Source: Neoarius graeffei (Eukaryota > Chordata > Actinopteri > Siluriformes > Ariidae). Taken from it: a DNA stretch of 64,000 bases. The stretch is taken from positions 55,190,283-55,254,282 of the forward strand of contig NC_083577.1 in assembly GCF_027579695.1 (NCBI RefSeq). Direction: 5' to 3'. Of the stretch, positions 20,831 to 31,200 are shown one piece after another. Both the position numbers and the translations under genes were made by a program. Under the pieces are notes generated by a model. It made no database searches. It saw only the letters and a program-made list of their open reading frames with translations, and was not told where the DNA came from. Within the stretch, counting starts at the first letter, position 1. Each line of letters begins with the position of its first letter.

Positions 20831-21741
20831 AAGGGGCGGTCACACAGCACTCCGCGTCTATATCACGTACAAAAAGATACAAAAATCTGGTGGACGTGGT
20901 CGTAAGTGCTAATTTTTGGTCAATTTTAGCTTTGCCGTGCTTTGTACGGGGTATGGCCGTCGGCGGCTGTTTCACTGCTGCAGCACTGCCTAAGCACAGC
21001 TAACCAAGTCCAGCCACGCACCCAGATGTTCCGTACCACCCTCCTCCTCCTTCTTCTTCTCTCAGCAAGGATATGTTGAGCCTGTATCAGTTGGTTCTGT
21101 TGGTGCTGGAGCATTAAGATGAGGACATCACAGCGTTGAGGGTTCATGTTCACCCCTTGACATCTAGACTGCAAGTGCCGAGGTCTCAGAAAATTACGGT
21201 ATTTATACATGCCGCAAATCAGAAGTGATGCAGAAGTGATTAGACAGTGATCAATCGAATTTAGAACTTGTTTGAGACGTCGTTTAACGGGCTTAGACAG
21301 TGCTATGTACGCGGAAAAATCCATTTCTCAGTGATAAGCCGCTAAACACACGCTATATCCCGTGATACCAACGCGTAACACCCGTCCGATGACCGTGCTC
21401 TGCCCGTGATAGACCGCCAAACTTTCGCGTCTTACCACGTCTCCCCAAGTTTTAATAACAGCCGGGACACTGATTATCATGTGTTTTTCACGTGTGTTGC
21501 ACGTCTTTACCACGTGTGCCGGCCGTGGTTGTCCGCGGTCTAAAGTTTTGAGCAGTCCAAAACTTTTTACCGCGTCCGACGCCGTTCCAATTTTCCCCTG
21601 CGTCCTGTCACGTCTGTATATCGACTGTAACACGTCTTAACTTCGACATCAACACGAACAACATCGTCTGCTTCACGGGAGAGCACTTTTTGACGGGTTT
21701 TGGCCGTGATAAAGCCGTAAAGCGCTGTGTGACCGGGCCTT
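20831..21741. mobile_element. Non-autonomous TIR element with GC-rich ends
   Basis: Ends AAGGGGCGGTCACACAGC and, reversed, AAGGCCCGGTCACACAGC. It splits the transposase start of Tc1-like element 2 right after the codons for MPKEL. The flanks share an imperfect repeat (aaaagagtt and aaaagtt). A 9-bp duplication would suit a Mutator-like origin, but this is uncertain. Confidence 0.6.
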
Positions 21742-22164
21742 AACTCTTTTGGCATGATGAATAGATATTTTTGTATTCCAATTAAATTTAAAGTACTACT
21801 AGCACTGTTTTTTTTCTCCATCCAAACTGGTCCTATTGCAAGAATATAGTGATGACCACAGCAGGTTTTTTTAAATATACTTTTCCTTGTTAAATAAGAT
21901 TTGGTTCAGGTGATCACCTAATCAGTACCTCATTAAATAAAATGAAGTGCACTTTTGTTGGAATTCCAGCACAGACACTGGAATGAAATGGCTGCCATAC
22001 ATAGAGATGTTGAATTAAGAAAAAAATGAAGTCGTCTCTTAATTTTTTCCATATATATCTTGTCTTGTTGAGCTGTGGGTGGTAGAAAAAATTGTTATTT
22101 TGTTATTGTTTTGTTAAATTGTTATTAAAAATAGAATTGTTGAGCCCATATTCTATTTGTCACA

Positions 22165-22168
<4 letters not shown>

Positions 22169-22228
<60 letters not shown>
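22169..22228. repeat. (TA)n microsatellite
   Basis: About 30 TA units directly abutting the left end of Tc1-like element 3, whose target site is TA. Confidence 0.95.
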
Positions 22229-22231
<3 letters not shown>

Positions 22232-25096
22232 TACCAGTCAAAAGTTTGGAAACCTTCAAATTCGATGTTTCTTTTTTTTTTTTCCTACATTGTAAATTAA
22301 TACTGAAGTCATCCAGACTATGCAGCAACACATAAGGAATCATTTAGTAAACTTTAAAATGTTAATCAAACCAAAATATATTTTAGATTTTAGATTCTTC
22401 AAAGTAGGCACCTTTTGATTTGATTACAGCTTTGCACACTCTTGACATTCTCTCAATCAGCTTCATAAGGTAATCACTCGAAATAGTTTTCCAACAGTCT
22501 TGAAAGAGTTCCCAGAGGTGCTGAGCACTCGTTGGCTGCTTTGCCTTCACTCTGCAGTCCAACTCATCCCAAACCATCTCAATTGGGTTTAGATCAGGTG
22601 ATTGTGGAGGCCACGTCATCTGACGAAGCACTCCATCACCGTCTTTCTTGGTCAAATAGCCCTTACATAGCCTAGAGGTGTGTTTTGGGTCATTGTCCTG
22701 TTGAAAGACAAATGATGGGCCCACTAAGCGCAAATCAGATGGGATGGCATGTCGGTGCAGAATGCTGTGGTAGCCATGCTGGTTAAGTGTGTCTTCGATT
22801 TTGAATAAATCGCCAACAGTGTCACCAGCAAAGCACCCCCATACCATCACACTTCTTCCTCCATACTTCACTGTGGGAACCACACATGTAGGAACCATCC
22901 GCTCACCTTTTCTGCGTCTTACAAAGACATGGCGATTGGAACCAAAAATCTCAAATTTGGACTCATCAGACCAAAGGACAGATTTCCACTGGTCTAATGT
23001 TCATTCCTTGTGTTCCTTGGCCCAAGCTATTCTCTTCCTCTTGTTGTTCTTCCTTAGAAGTGGCTTCTTTGCAGCAATTCGACCATAAAGTCCAGATTCA
23101 CGCAGTCTTCTCTGAACAGTTGATGTTGAGATGTGTGTGCTACTTGAACTCTGTGAAGCATTTAGGTGGGCTCTTATCTGGGGTGCTGTTAACTTGCGGT
23201 TTCTGAGGCTGGTAACTCTGATGAACTTATCCTGTGCAACAGAGGTAACCCTAGGTCTTCCTTTCCTGGGGCAGTCCTGATGAGAGCCAGTTTCATCATA
23301 ACGTTTGATGGTCTTTTGGCCCTTTTCCACTACCCTTTTTCAGCTCACTTCAGCTCGCTTCAGCTCACTTCAGCCCGACACGGCTCGCGTTTCGACTACC
23401 AAAAACCAGCACGACTCAGCTCGTTTCAGCCCTGCTTAGCCCCTAAAACTCGCACCGTTTTGGAGTGGGGCTGAAGCGAGCCAAACCGTGCCGACTGAGG
23501 TTGGGGGCGTGAGCAGACACTCCCCTGTGCACTGATTGGTGAGGAGGCGTGTCCTCACATGCCCACACACGCCCCGCGAGCGCGCTGGGATCTGTAAACA
23601 CCGCAAACCCGGAAGAAGAATAATTATGAATTAGGAGAATTTCTGAAGCCTTATGCGCCTCGCCTCATCTATACGCTCTTGCCAGTATCTGTCCGCGTTG
23701 TCGGTGACAACAAGCCACAGCACCGAGACCAGCAACACTAACGACTCCATGTCCTCCATGTTTATTGTTTACTATCCGGGTCGTGAGACTACCGCTTAAA
23801 AGCTCACTGAATCAGTGACATACAGAGCATCGTGGACGAGTTCGCGGAGCGCAAGGCTCGCCGTATGCCCTTCAAATAATGCGCGCAGTAGGCTATTGAT
23901 GTTTTATTATGAGCCATGTACAGTATGTCGCCGAATGTTTTTTTGTTTCTGAGTTACATGCTCGTTTGAAGGACTTAATGTACAAAATAACATAATAGTT
24001 GCACCCCGTAGTGTTGAAATTGGTAAACACAGTGCATTCAGTGAGGTTTGCACCGCCCTCCTTTTATTTCTGACTCTTCCTGTCACTGCTGCAACCTCTG
24101 AGCGCTCATTCGTATGCCCTTCAAATAATGTGCGCAGTATAGGCTATTGATGTTTTATTATGAGCCATGTACAGTATCCTAATGTTTTTTGTTTCTGAGT
24201 TACATGTTCGTTTGAAGGACTTGATGTACTAAATAACATAGTTGCACCCGGTAGTGTTGAAATTGGTAAACACCGCAGTTGCGGACATTTTGTAGCCTAA
24301 AATGATGTTATGATAAGCTTTAATAAAGGGCCCGGTCATTTGCCCCGGCCCGGCTCTGACTTGTTCCGCCACTGTCACTGATGTCACTGTTTGCGCTGCT
24401 TAACGACATTACATGACGTCCACCCACTTTCGCTAACTCCACCCAATGTGTCCACCCACTTCCAGCCAGCACGGTTCAGCGCGGTTGTAGTCGAAATGCA
24501 ACTCCAACAGCCCCGCTCAGCTCGACTCAGCACGGCACGGCTCAGCCGCGTTTGTAGTGGAAAAGCGGCATTTGTGACTGCACCTGGGGATACTTTCAAA
24601 GTTCTTGAAATTTTTCGGACTGACTGACCTTCGTTTCTTAAAGTAATAATGGACTGTCATTTTTCTTTACTTAGTTGAGTAGTTCTTGGCATAATCTGGA
24701 TTAGAACAGTACTCAAATAGGGCCATTCACTGTATACCAACTCTACCTCTTCACAACACAACTGATGGTCTCAAACATTAAGAGGTCAAGAAATTCAAGA
24801 AATTAACTCTTGACAAGGCACAGCTGTAAACTGAAAGCCATTCCAGGTGACTACCTCGTAAAGCTGACTGAGAAAATGCCAAGATGTGCAAAGCTGTCAT
24901 CTAAGCAAAAGGTGCCTACTTTGAAGAATCTAAAATATAAAACATATTCTGGTTTGATTAACACTTTTTTGTTTACCAAATAATTCCATATATATTTCTT
25001 CATAATGTCGCTGACTTTAGTATTAATCTACAATTCAGAAAATTTTAAAATAATGAAAAAACACTGAATTAGAGGGCATTTCCAAACTTTTGACTG

Positions 25097-25100
<4 letters not shown>
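22229..25100 (-). mobile_element. Tc1-like DNA transposon 3, split by a hAT-like element
   Basis: Left end CAGTACCAGTCAAAAGTTTG; right end, reversed, has TCACCAGTCAAAAGTTTGGA. The transposase on the minus strand has YGGRSVMVWGCFAGD, FQQDNDPKHTSR and SPDLNPIEMVWDELD (22383-22898), and an N-terminal part at 23001-23330. The N-terminal half is interrupted from about 23318 to 24571 and resumes with the words coding for the first helix-turn-helix. Flanked on both sides by (TA)n. Confidence 0.88.
23318..24571 (+). mobile_element. hAT-like element inserted in Tc1-like element 3 (ends approximate)
   Basis: Ends share CTTTTCCACTAC followed by multiple copies of CAGCTC/GGCTC words. On the plus strand at about 24053-24112 it encodes LTLPVTAATSERSF, the hallmark of the hAT C-terminal dimerisation domain. 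A segment starting CGTATGCCCTTCAAATAATG occurs twice, at 23862 and 24112, as an imperfect tandem duplication of about 250 and 180 bases. Confidence 0.65.

Positions 25101-25164
<64 letters not shown>
25101..25164. repeat. (TA)n microsatellite
   Basis: About 32 TA units directly next to the right end of Tc1-like element 3, mirroring the tract at the left end. Confidence 0.95.
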
Positions 25165-25168
<4 letters not shown>

Positions 25169-25222
25169 CACCAGTCAAAAGTTACACATACAAATTACCC
25201 TATGATGACATGCCACATTTTA

Positions 25223-25250
25223 TATTATTATTATTATTATTATTATTATT
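25223..25250. repeat. (TTA)n microsatellite
   Basis: Nine TTA units just before SINE copy 3. Confidence 0.9.
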
Positions 25251-25259
25251 TGAATTCCC

Positions 25260-25854
25260 AGCGGCACGGTGGTGTAGTGGTTAGCGCTGTCGCCTCACAG
25301 CAAGAAGGTCCAGATTCGAGCCCCTTGGCCGGCGAGGGCCTTTCTGTGCGGAGTTTGCATGTTCTCCCCGTGTCCGCGTGGGTTTCCTCCGGGTGCTCTG
25401 GTTTCCCCCACAGTCCAAAGACATGCAGGTTAGGTTAACTGGTGACTCTAAATTGACCGTAGGTGTGAATGTGAGTGTGAATGGTTGTCTGTGTCTATGT
25501 GTCAGCCCTGTGATGACCTGGCGACTTGTCCAGGGTGTACCCCACCTTTCGCCCGTAGTCAGCTGGGATCAGAGGTGGAAAAACCCGGGTGCAGAAAGTA
25601 AAAACCCTGCCACATTTTTGCTCCAGCCAATTCAATGAACCAGCTGATCCTAATTACCACATCCCCTAAGCCAGGTTGATGAGCTAATTGGTGAAATCGC
25701 CTGTGTTGAGAGCACAGGCAGAAGGAAAACCTAAGCAGGACTTTTACTTTGTCAATCCAGTTTTTCCACCTCTGGCTGGGATAGGCTCCAGCTTGCCTGT
25801 GACCCTGTAGAACAGGATAAAACGGCTACAGATAATGAGATGAGATGAGATTTT
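25260..25854 (+). mobile_element. tRNA-derived SINE, copy 3, split by a hAT MITE
   Basis: Head with GTGGTGTAGTGGTTAGCGC and tail GATAATGAGATGAGATGAGA. Short duplication AATTCCC at 25253-25259 and 25855-25861. Interrupted at 25570-25774. Confidence 0.9.
25570..25774. mobile_element. 205-bp hAT-type MITE
   Basis: Terminal inverted repeats CAGAGGTGG...CCACCTCTG, flanked by the perfect 8-bp duplication GCTGGGAT (25562-25569 and 25775-25782), which is part of the SINE consensus. No coding capacity. Confidence 0.92.
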
Positions 25855-25861
25855 AATTCCC

Positions 25862-26452
25862 CTTGGTTAGCAGACTTTCTGATAGAAGATCAATGGGGAA
25901 ATGTGTATAGTTATGGATTTAAAATATTCTGTTGATACAGAGTGCAGCAAAAAGAAATATGCACTCGATTTATAATGAACACAATGTAGATAATCCACAT
26001 CCAGAGCAGATCTAATTTAAGTGAGTAAGATAGTAAAACTCTACGCTAGCATGTCTCCATATCCTGGAGGACATCCCAAAGAGAGAAGGCCCTCACCCAG
26101 ATACAGAGTTAAGAATAGCAGTATGCAGTTTTTCTTTCTGTGGGTTGTCCTTGGCTCGGTTATAGCCACATACCTTTACTGAGGTGTCTGTTTCAGCCTC
26201 ACCATACTTCCTCAGCATGGAATGTAAAGACTAATACCTGAAGGCATATAATATGCTGCAAAGAGCCCAATATAAAGTGACCAAATTCTCATTTGAGAAG
26301 TTCATGTGATGGACAGCCGTTTTTTGCTGTGCATTTTTCAGTACATCCAGTAGAGTGGGCTCTTGCAGCAATCATTTGTATCAGCATCAGACACAAGTAG
26401 TTTTTTAATTGCTATATCTGTATGTCAGTTCACATAACTTTTCTAATATAAA

Positions 26453-26485
<33 letters not shown>

Positions 26486-28039
26486 ACAATGATCACATCC
26501 ATGAGCATAGTAATACAATTTTAAAGATGGCCCATTTCTCAGTCTCTGGAATAAAAATGGCAGCTCATAGTAGGTTGAGTTTAATAAAGTCAAAATACAT
26601 TAAGATCTTTGCCTATTATTGAGGATCTAAAGGATATTCCAGTCTTTGTTGAATTTAATGGCGACAACGGTTTTATTCAGGCCTGTTTTGTTGCACAGAG
26701 TATAAACACTGAGCCATGTGTGTGCAATATCTTTGTGATTTACATAATGTATTTCAGACTTAGCAAAACTTTGGTAATCACAGTTCTGGGACAACAGAAT
26801 GAGAGCCAGCTGGGTAGGACATAGAGATGGACTGGTTAGTTGTAAAGATGTCTTCTTGAGCTCATATCCTATTTGTCACAGTAATAATTTATCTTTCATT
26901 TTTCACTTTGCTTGACAGAGAATAAGAACACAAAGGACTGTCTCAGGAGAATGAATGAAATTATGCACATTATATTCTTTTAGGCTATGAAAATTATTGA
27001 AGTGAACCCCTCATTCAGTACATATTTAACAGGAGAAACCTTTCAGAGTAACCATGAATTAAGAGAATTTACAACCATCATCTACACACTGTGTCATGCT
27101 GTCAAATTAGCCATAAGTTATTGTGGCCTGGCTGAAAGTCACAGCATATCATGATCTTAGTATAAGGTTCTATCTACCATTCTGGGTTTTCACCTAGATA
27201 ATAATATAAGGTCACAATATGTCTAACACGATGGCTCAAAACATACAGGCAGTATGTACAAACAATAGGAAGTCATTTATTAGAGTCACGTGTGGAGCCA
27301 ACAGAGCTGTCAGATTTTTTTTTTCCCATTATTACAAACTCTGTGCAACTTCACAAAGGGTATAATTACAGCAAAGCACGACAAAGATTTTAACAGAACG
27401 CTGCTCCATCTTATTGTAAACTAATGAAATTCTGATGTTAACTTAAAGAAATGCAGCATTCTTTTGTGATTTTAACATAGGGGCCCCATGGGCATTTCTG
27501 TCATTATGAACTTTAATATTCCTTTGACAGCTCAGTCCTGTTCAACATAATGATCTCAACTGTGCATGCTATATTTGACCAGACTTACATTAAATGGCCA
27601 TTTTTCACTTACAGTCCGAGCACTGACATTATTATGTCAAACAGCTGCAACAGAGACATTACCCTGGCATCTCTGCAACCTGTGAACAATTCCCGAGAGT
27701 TCTCTCGCTTTTGTTGGAATGTCTCCAGCCCGGAACGGATACGATACCTTCTAAGTTCTCTCATAACGCCCTTAAACTGCAAAGTTGTTGGCAGCATCCA
27801 TAATTTTTCACATGCTGTGATCAAAGCAGTGGAATGCATTAGAAATTAATCAACTGGCAGAGACCAAGCCCAGGTGCAACCGATGCATGAATGTTTTTTC
27901 TTTGATTTTTATGCTGCTGGCTTAATCTCCATCCATACCAGCACTGCTAATGAATCGTGTGATAGTTTGTTTAATATGGACAGCAATAAAACACATATAA
28001 AATGGGGCTTAGCCATTTCCTTCTTCTTGGCAAGCCCAT
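25862..28039. other. Region downstream of ndp
   Basis: No coding sequence recognised. Contains an (ATT)n run at about 26452-26483. Candidate AATAAA words on the minus strand occur at 27276-27281 and near 26672; ndp may have a long 3' UTR here. No mao exon seen. Confidence 0.4.
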
Positions 28040-28264
28040 TCATTTGCATTCCTCACAGCTGCATGCAAGGATGTACCGGTAGGTGGCAGTTATTCGAGCT
28101 CCATCAGAGCATCGCAGACGCACTGCTTTCAGTTTGGATGTGTGCGGGCGGCAACAGAAGCATGTGCTTTTAAATGGTTGCTTAAGAACGGAGCTGAAGG
28201 AGATGAGAGGGTCTGAACGAGACGTGTGGCTGCAGTGACCTTCACAACGAGCCAGGAGTACCAT
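28040..28264 (-). CDS. ndp: ndp exon 3: cystine-knot core
   Basis: The exon begins right after attccacag with ATG GTA and codes for 74 residues containing nine cysteines, including the adjacent pair in CFCCRP and the closing CSCEEC. The C-terminus is one residue shorter than human (ECK instead of ECNS). Confidence 0.95.
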   Translation of the reverse strand: MVLLARCEGHCSHTSRSDPLISFSSVLKQPFKSTCFCCRPHTSKLKAVRLRCSDGARITATYRYILACSCEECK

Positions 28265-31200
28265 CTGTGGAATAAAAGAGACCACAAAATTAAAGGGATT
28301 ATGTATTTCACCAAAGCTGTCATAAGAAGCGAAATCAGATTTACCAAAATCAGAATCCCAGTTCATGATGCTGAAAAAAAACACAAATGTAATTTGATAT
28401 TTTTTAAATTGTCCACTGCAAACCTAAAATGCTAATAATTAAAATTGTAATATGCAGTATAGGAAACGGGCGGTGCGGTGGTGTACTGGTTAGCACTGTC
28501 GCCTCACGGCAAGAACTGGGTCTTGGGTTCGAGTCCAGTGGCCGACGGAGGCCGTTCTGTGTGGAGTTTGCATGTTCTCCCCGTGTCTGCGTGGGTTTCC
28601 TCCTGGTGCTCTGGTTTCCCCCACAGTCCAGAGACATGCAGGTTAGGTTAACTGGTGACTCTAAATTGACCGTAGGTGTGAATGTGAGTGTGAATGGTTG
28701 TTTGTCTCTGTGTCAGCCCTGTGATGACCTGGCGACTTGTTCAGAGTGTACCCCGCCTCTTGCTCATAGTCAGCTGGGATAGGCTCCAGCTTGCCTGCAA
28801 CCCTGCACAGGATAAGCGGTTACAGATAATGGATGGATGGAGTATAGGAAACAGTGATGCAGTGGGAATTGCTGTCTCACAACTCCAAAGCCCAATCCCA
28901 GGGTTCCCACCCAGTGTTCCAAGTATATTCTGGATCTACCGCGACTCTAACCAGGATTAAGTGATTCCTGAAGATGAATAAATAATAATATCCAATATAT
29001 CTGATCTGAATTCATGTAGTGGAAAGTTCCCATTTTGGAAACTTAAGCACCATTCATGTGGTTGTGAATATTCAAGAGAGGTGGTGGAAATTCAGGGTAA
29101 AATTTTGAGGTCACCTAGTGTTGCTGAATTTTCACAATTTGAGCTTTTACAACCTAATTTTTCACAGTGAACTGTTTACTGCTAAATAGGCTGCAATATT
29201 AATTTTCTAGAGCTTGAAAATTTTAAGTCCAGAAATTTCATGACCTGAACTTCAAAAACTCTATAGTAACACTATAATTCTCATCTCATCTCATTATCTC
29301 TAGCCGCTTTATCCTTCTACAGGGTCGCAGGCAAGCTGGAGCCTATCCCAGCAGACTACGGGCGAAAGGCGGGGTACACCCTGGACAAGTCGCCAGGTCA
29401 TCACAGGGCTGACACATAGATACAGACAACCATTCACACTCACACCTACGGTCAATTTAGAGTCACCAGTTAACCTAACCTGCATGTCTTTGGACTGTGG
29501 GGGAAACCGGAGCACCCGGAGGAAACCCACGCGGACACAGGGAGAACATGCAAACTCCACACAGAAAGGCCCTCGCCGGCCCCGGGGCTCGAACCCAGGA
29601 CCTTCTTGCTGTGAGGCGACAGCGCTAACCACTACACCACCGTGCCGCCCCAACACTATAATTTGACAGTAAAATTTCATATCGTGTTACATTTTATTCA
29701 TCTGAAAACTCAGAGATAGGACACATAGAAAATACATGCACACACACACACACACACACACACCCCACACAGTTAAGAATATTCAGTTTAAACCCTGACT
29801 GAATGTGGATATTCATTTAACTTCTACTGTGATATCTCTGTACATATGAGGAGCCCATGTTCAGACTATTGAAATGACATCAGGTTGGGTTATTGAATTT
29901 ATTTGAAGTCTACATGGCAGTCTGGATTGGGACTGCATGACCGGCTATCGTTTGTGTGAACCATCCCTCAGGATAGGGCTGAGATAAGTTACTTCAGAGA
30001 GTACATAGCTGTGAACAAAGAATGGTTCTGTACTCCACGTGTGACCTTGCACCTGTGCTGAGATGGGAGTGTGGTTGATCTCTCCCAGATCTGGGTGCAG
30101 AAGCTATACCAGCCTCTGACTCTCGTACACAAACACTCAATGACACTCCTTCACTCCCGCCCTCACTCACTAACTCACTCACAAACAAGAATTCACCTCA
30201 GGTGCCATTTGAGCTGCATTGTTTTGTGACATTGATTTGTATTATCTAATGTAAAAATAGAGCTTTATACACATCCCAGCTCATTTTGTGAGGGTCAGAC
30301 GATGCACCTGGGCCAGGTTATTAGGTCTTGAGCTATGGTCGATAACAATCAAGCCACCCACAGCAGCCTATGAAAGAAGCTATCCTTCATAAGAATTCTC
30401 TCATAATTAAAGTTTAATGAGTGATGTGATGGTGCATTAGATCTGGCTAGTCAGCTCCACTGGATGACGCACACAGATAGATGGACAAACACGACTTAAT
30501 TGATCAGCCTTCTAATTTTGAATAAAGGGTGACTAACACCAGACCACGAGCCACACATTTCTGTTGCATTCCGTAAACAGACTCCTGTGTCATGGTGCCT
30601 ATCAGCTGTCTAGTGTCAGCCAAGTGTCACCCATACTGTCAGGGACAATAGCCTGCTGGGAGCCAAAAGATTACAGCAGAGGGTTGTGGGAAGTCAGACC
30701 TGAGCTCACATTGTTTAAGTGTCTCAGGGTAAGAGTGCTCATAAAGGATCTGGGATCATCTGTCCATCTAACTATATTTATTATGATGCAAAAGACAAAA
30801 TTGGGTCTCTAATCAGCACTCGAGCTTTGATAATATGAGCCTCCTGCAGAGCGCAGCTATTATGAGTATGAAAAGTATGGTGATGTTATTATGTATCACT
30901 CTTCAACAGTTAACAGCTACATGTAATGATGGAAAGTACTTAAGCCCCTTGGGCAGCACTTTGTACATAAATTCCCATATGCATACTCTGTACTTTTCAG
31001 TTTTCATGACTAAAAATGAATAGGATGTTTTTTATTTTTATTTTATCATTATTATTCTTAAAAATAGCTTCTAGAAACGTGAGTTCCTCAAAGGTTCTTT
31101 GGGTGGTTACTGGGTTGGCTGTACTTGGGACCTTTTGTGAAAGGAAAACCCCTTTATTGTAGGGTTATACATAGAATGTTGAAGGGTTTCCTCAGATGTG

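Larger units (their letters stand above)
18440..22040 (-). mobile_element. Tc1-like DNA transposon 2, interrupted twice (ends approximate)
   Basis: Transposase pieces on the minus strand: N-terminal helix-turn-helix (SEKKKGSILPLLAEGYSERQ, 20576-20818; its first codons at about 21745-21756), the catalytic middle (GGRSVMIWGCFSKAGMGQIL and WVFQQTNTPCHT, 19967-20376), and the C-terminus with SPDLNPIE (about 18600-18790). The breaks are filled by a TIR element at about 18791-20028 and another at 20831-21741. Confidence 0.75.

Noticed and set aside
27550-27849. Overlapping open frames of 76-99 codons downstream of ndp
   Set aside because: No recognisable domain, no splice context; more likely 3' UTR or intergenic sequence.
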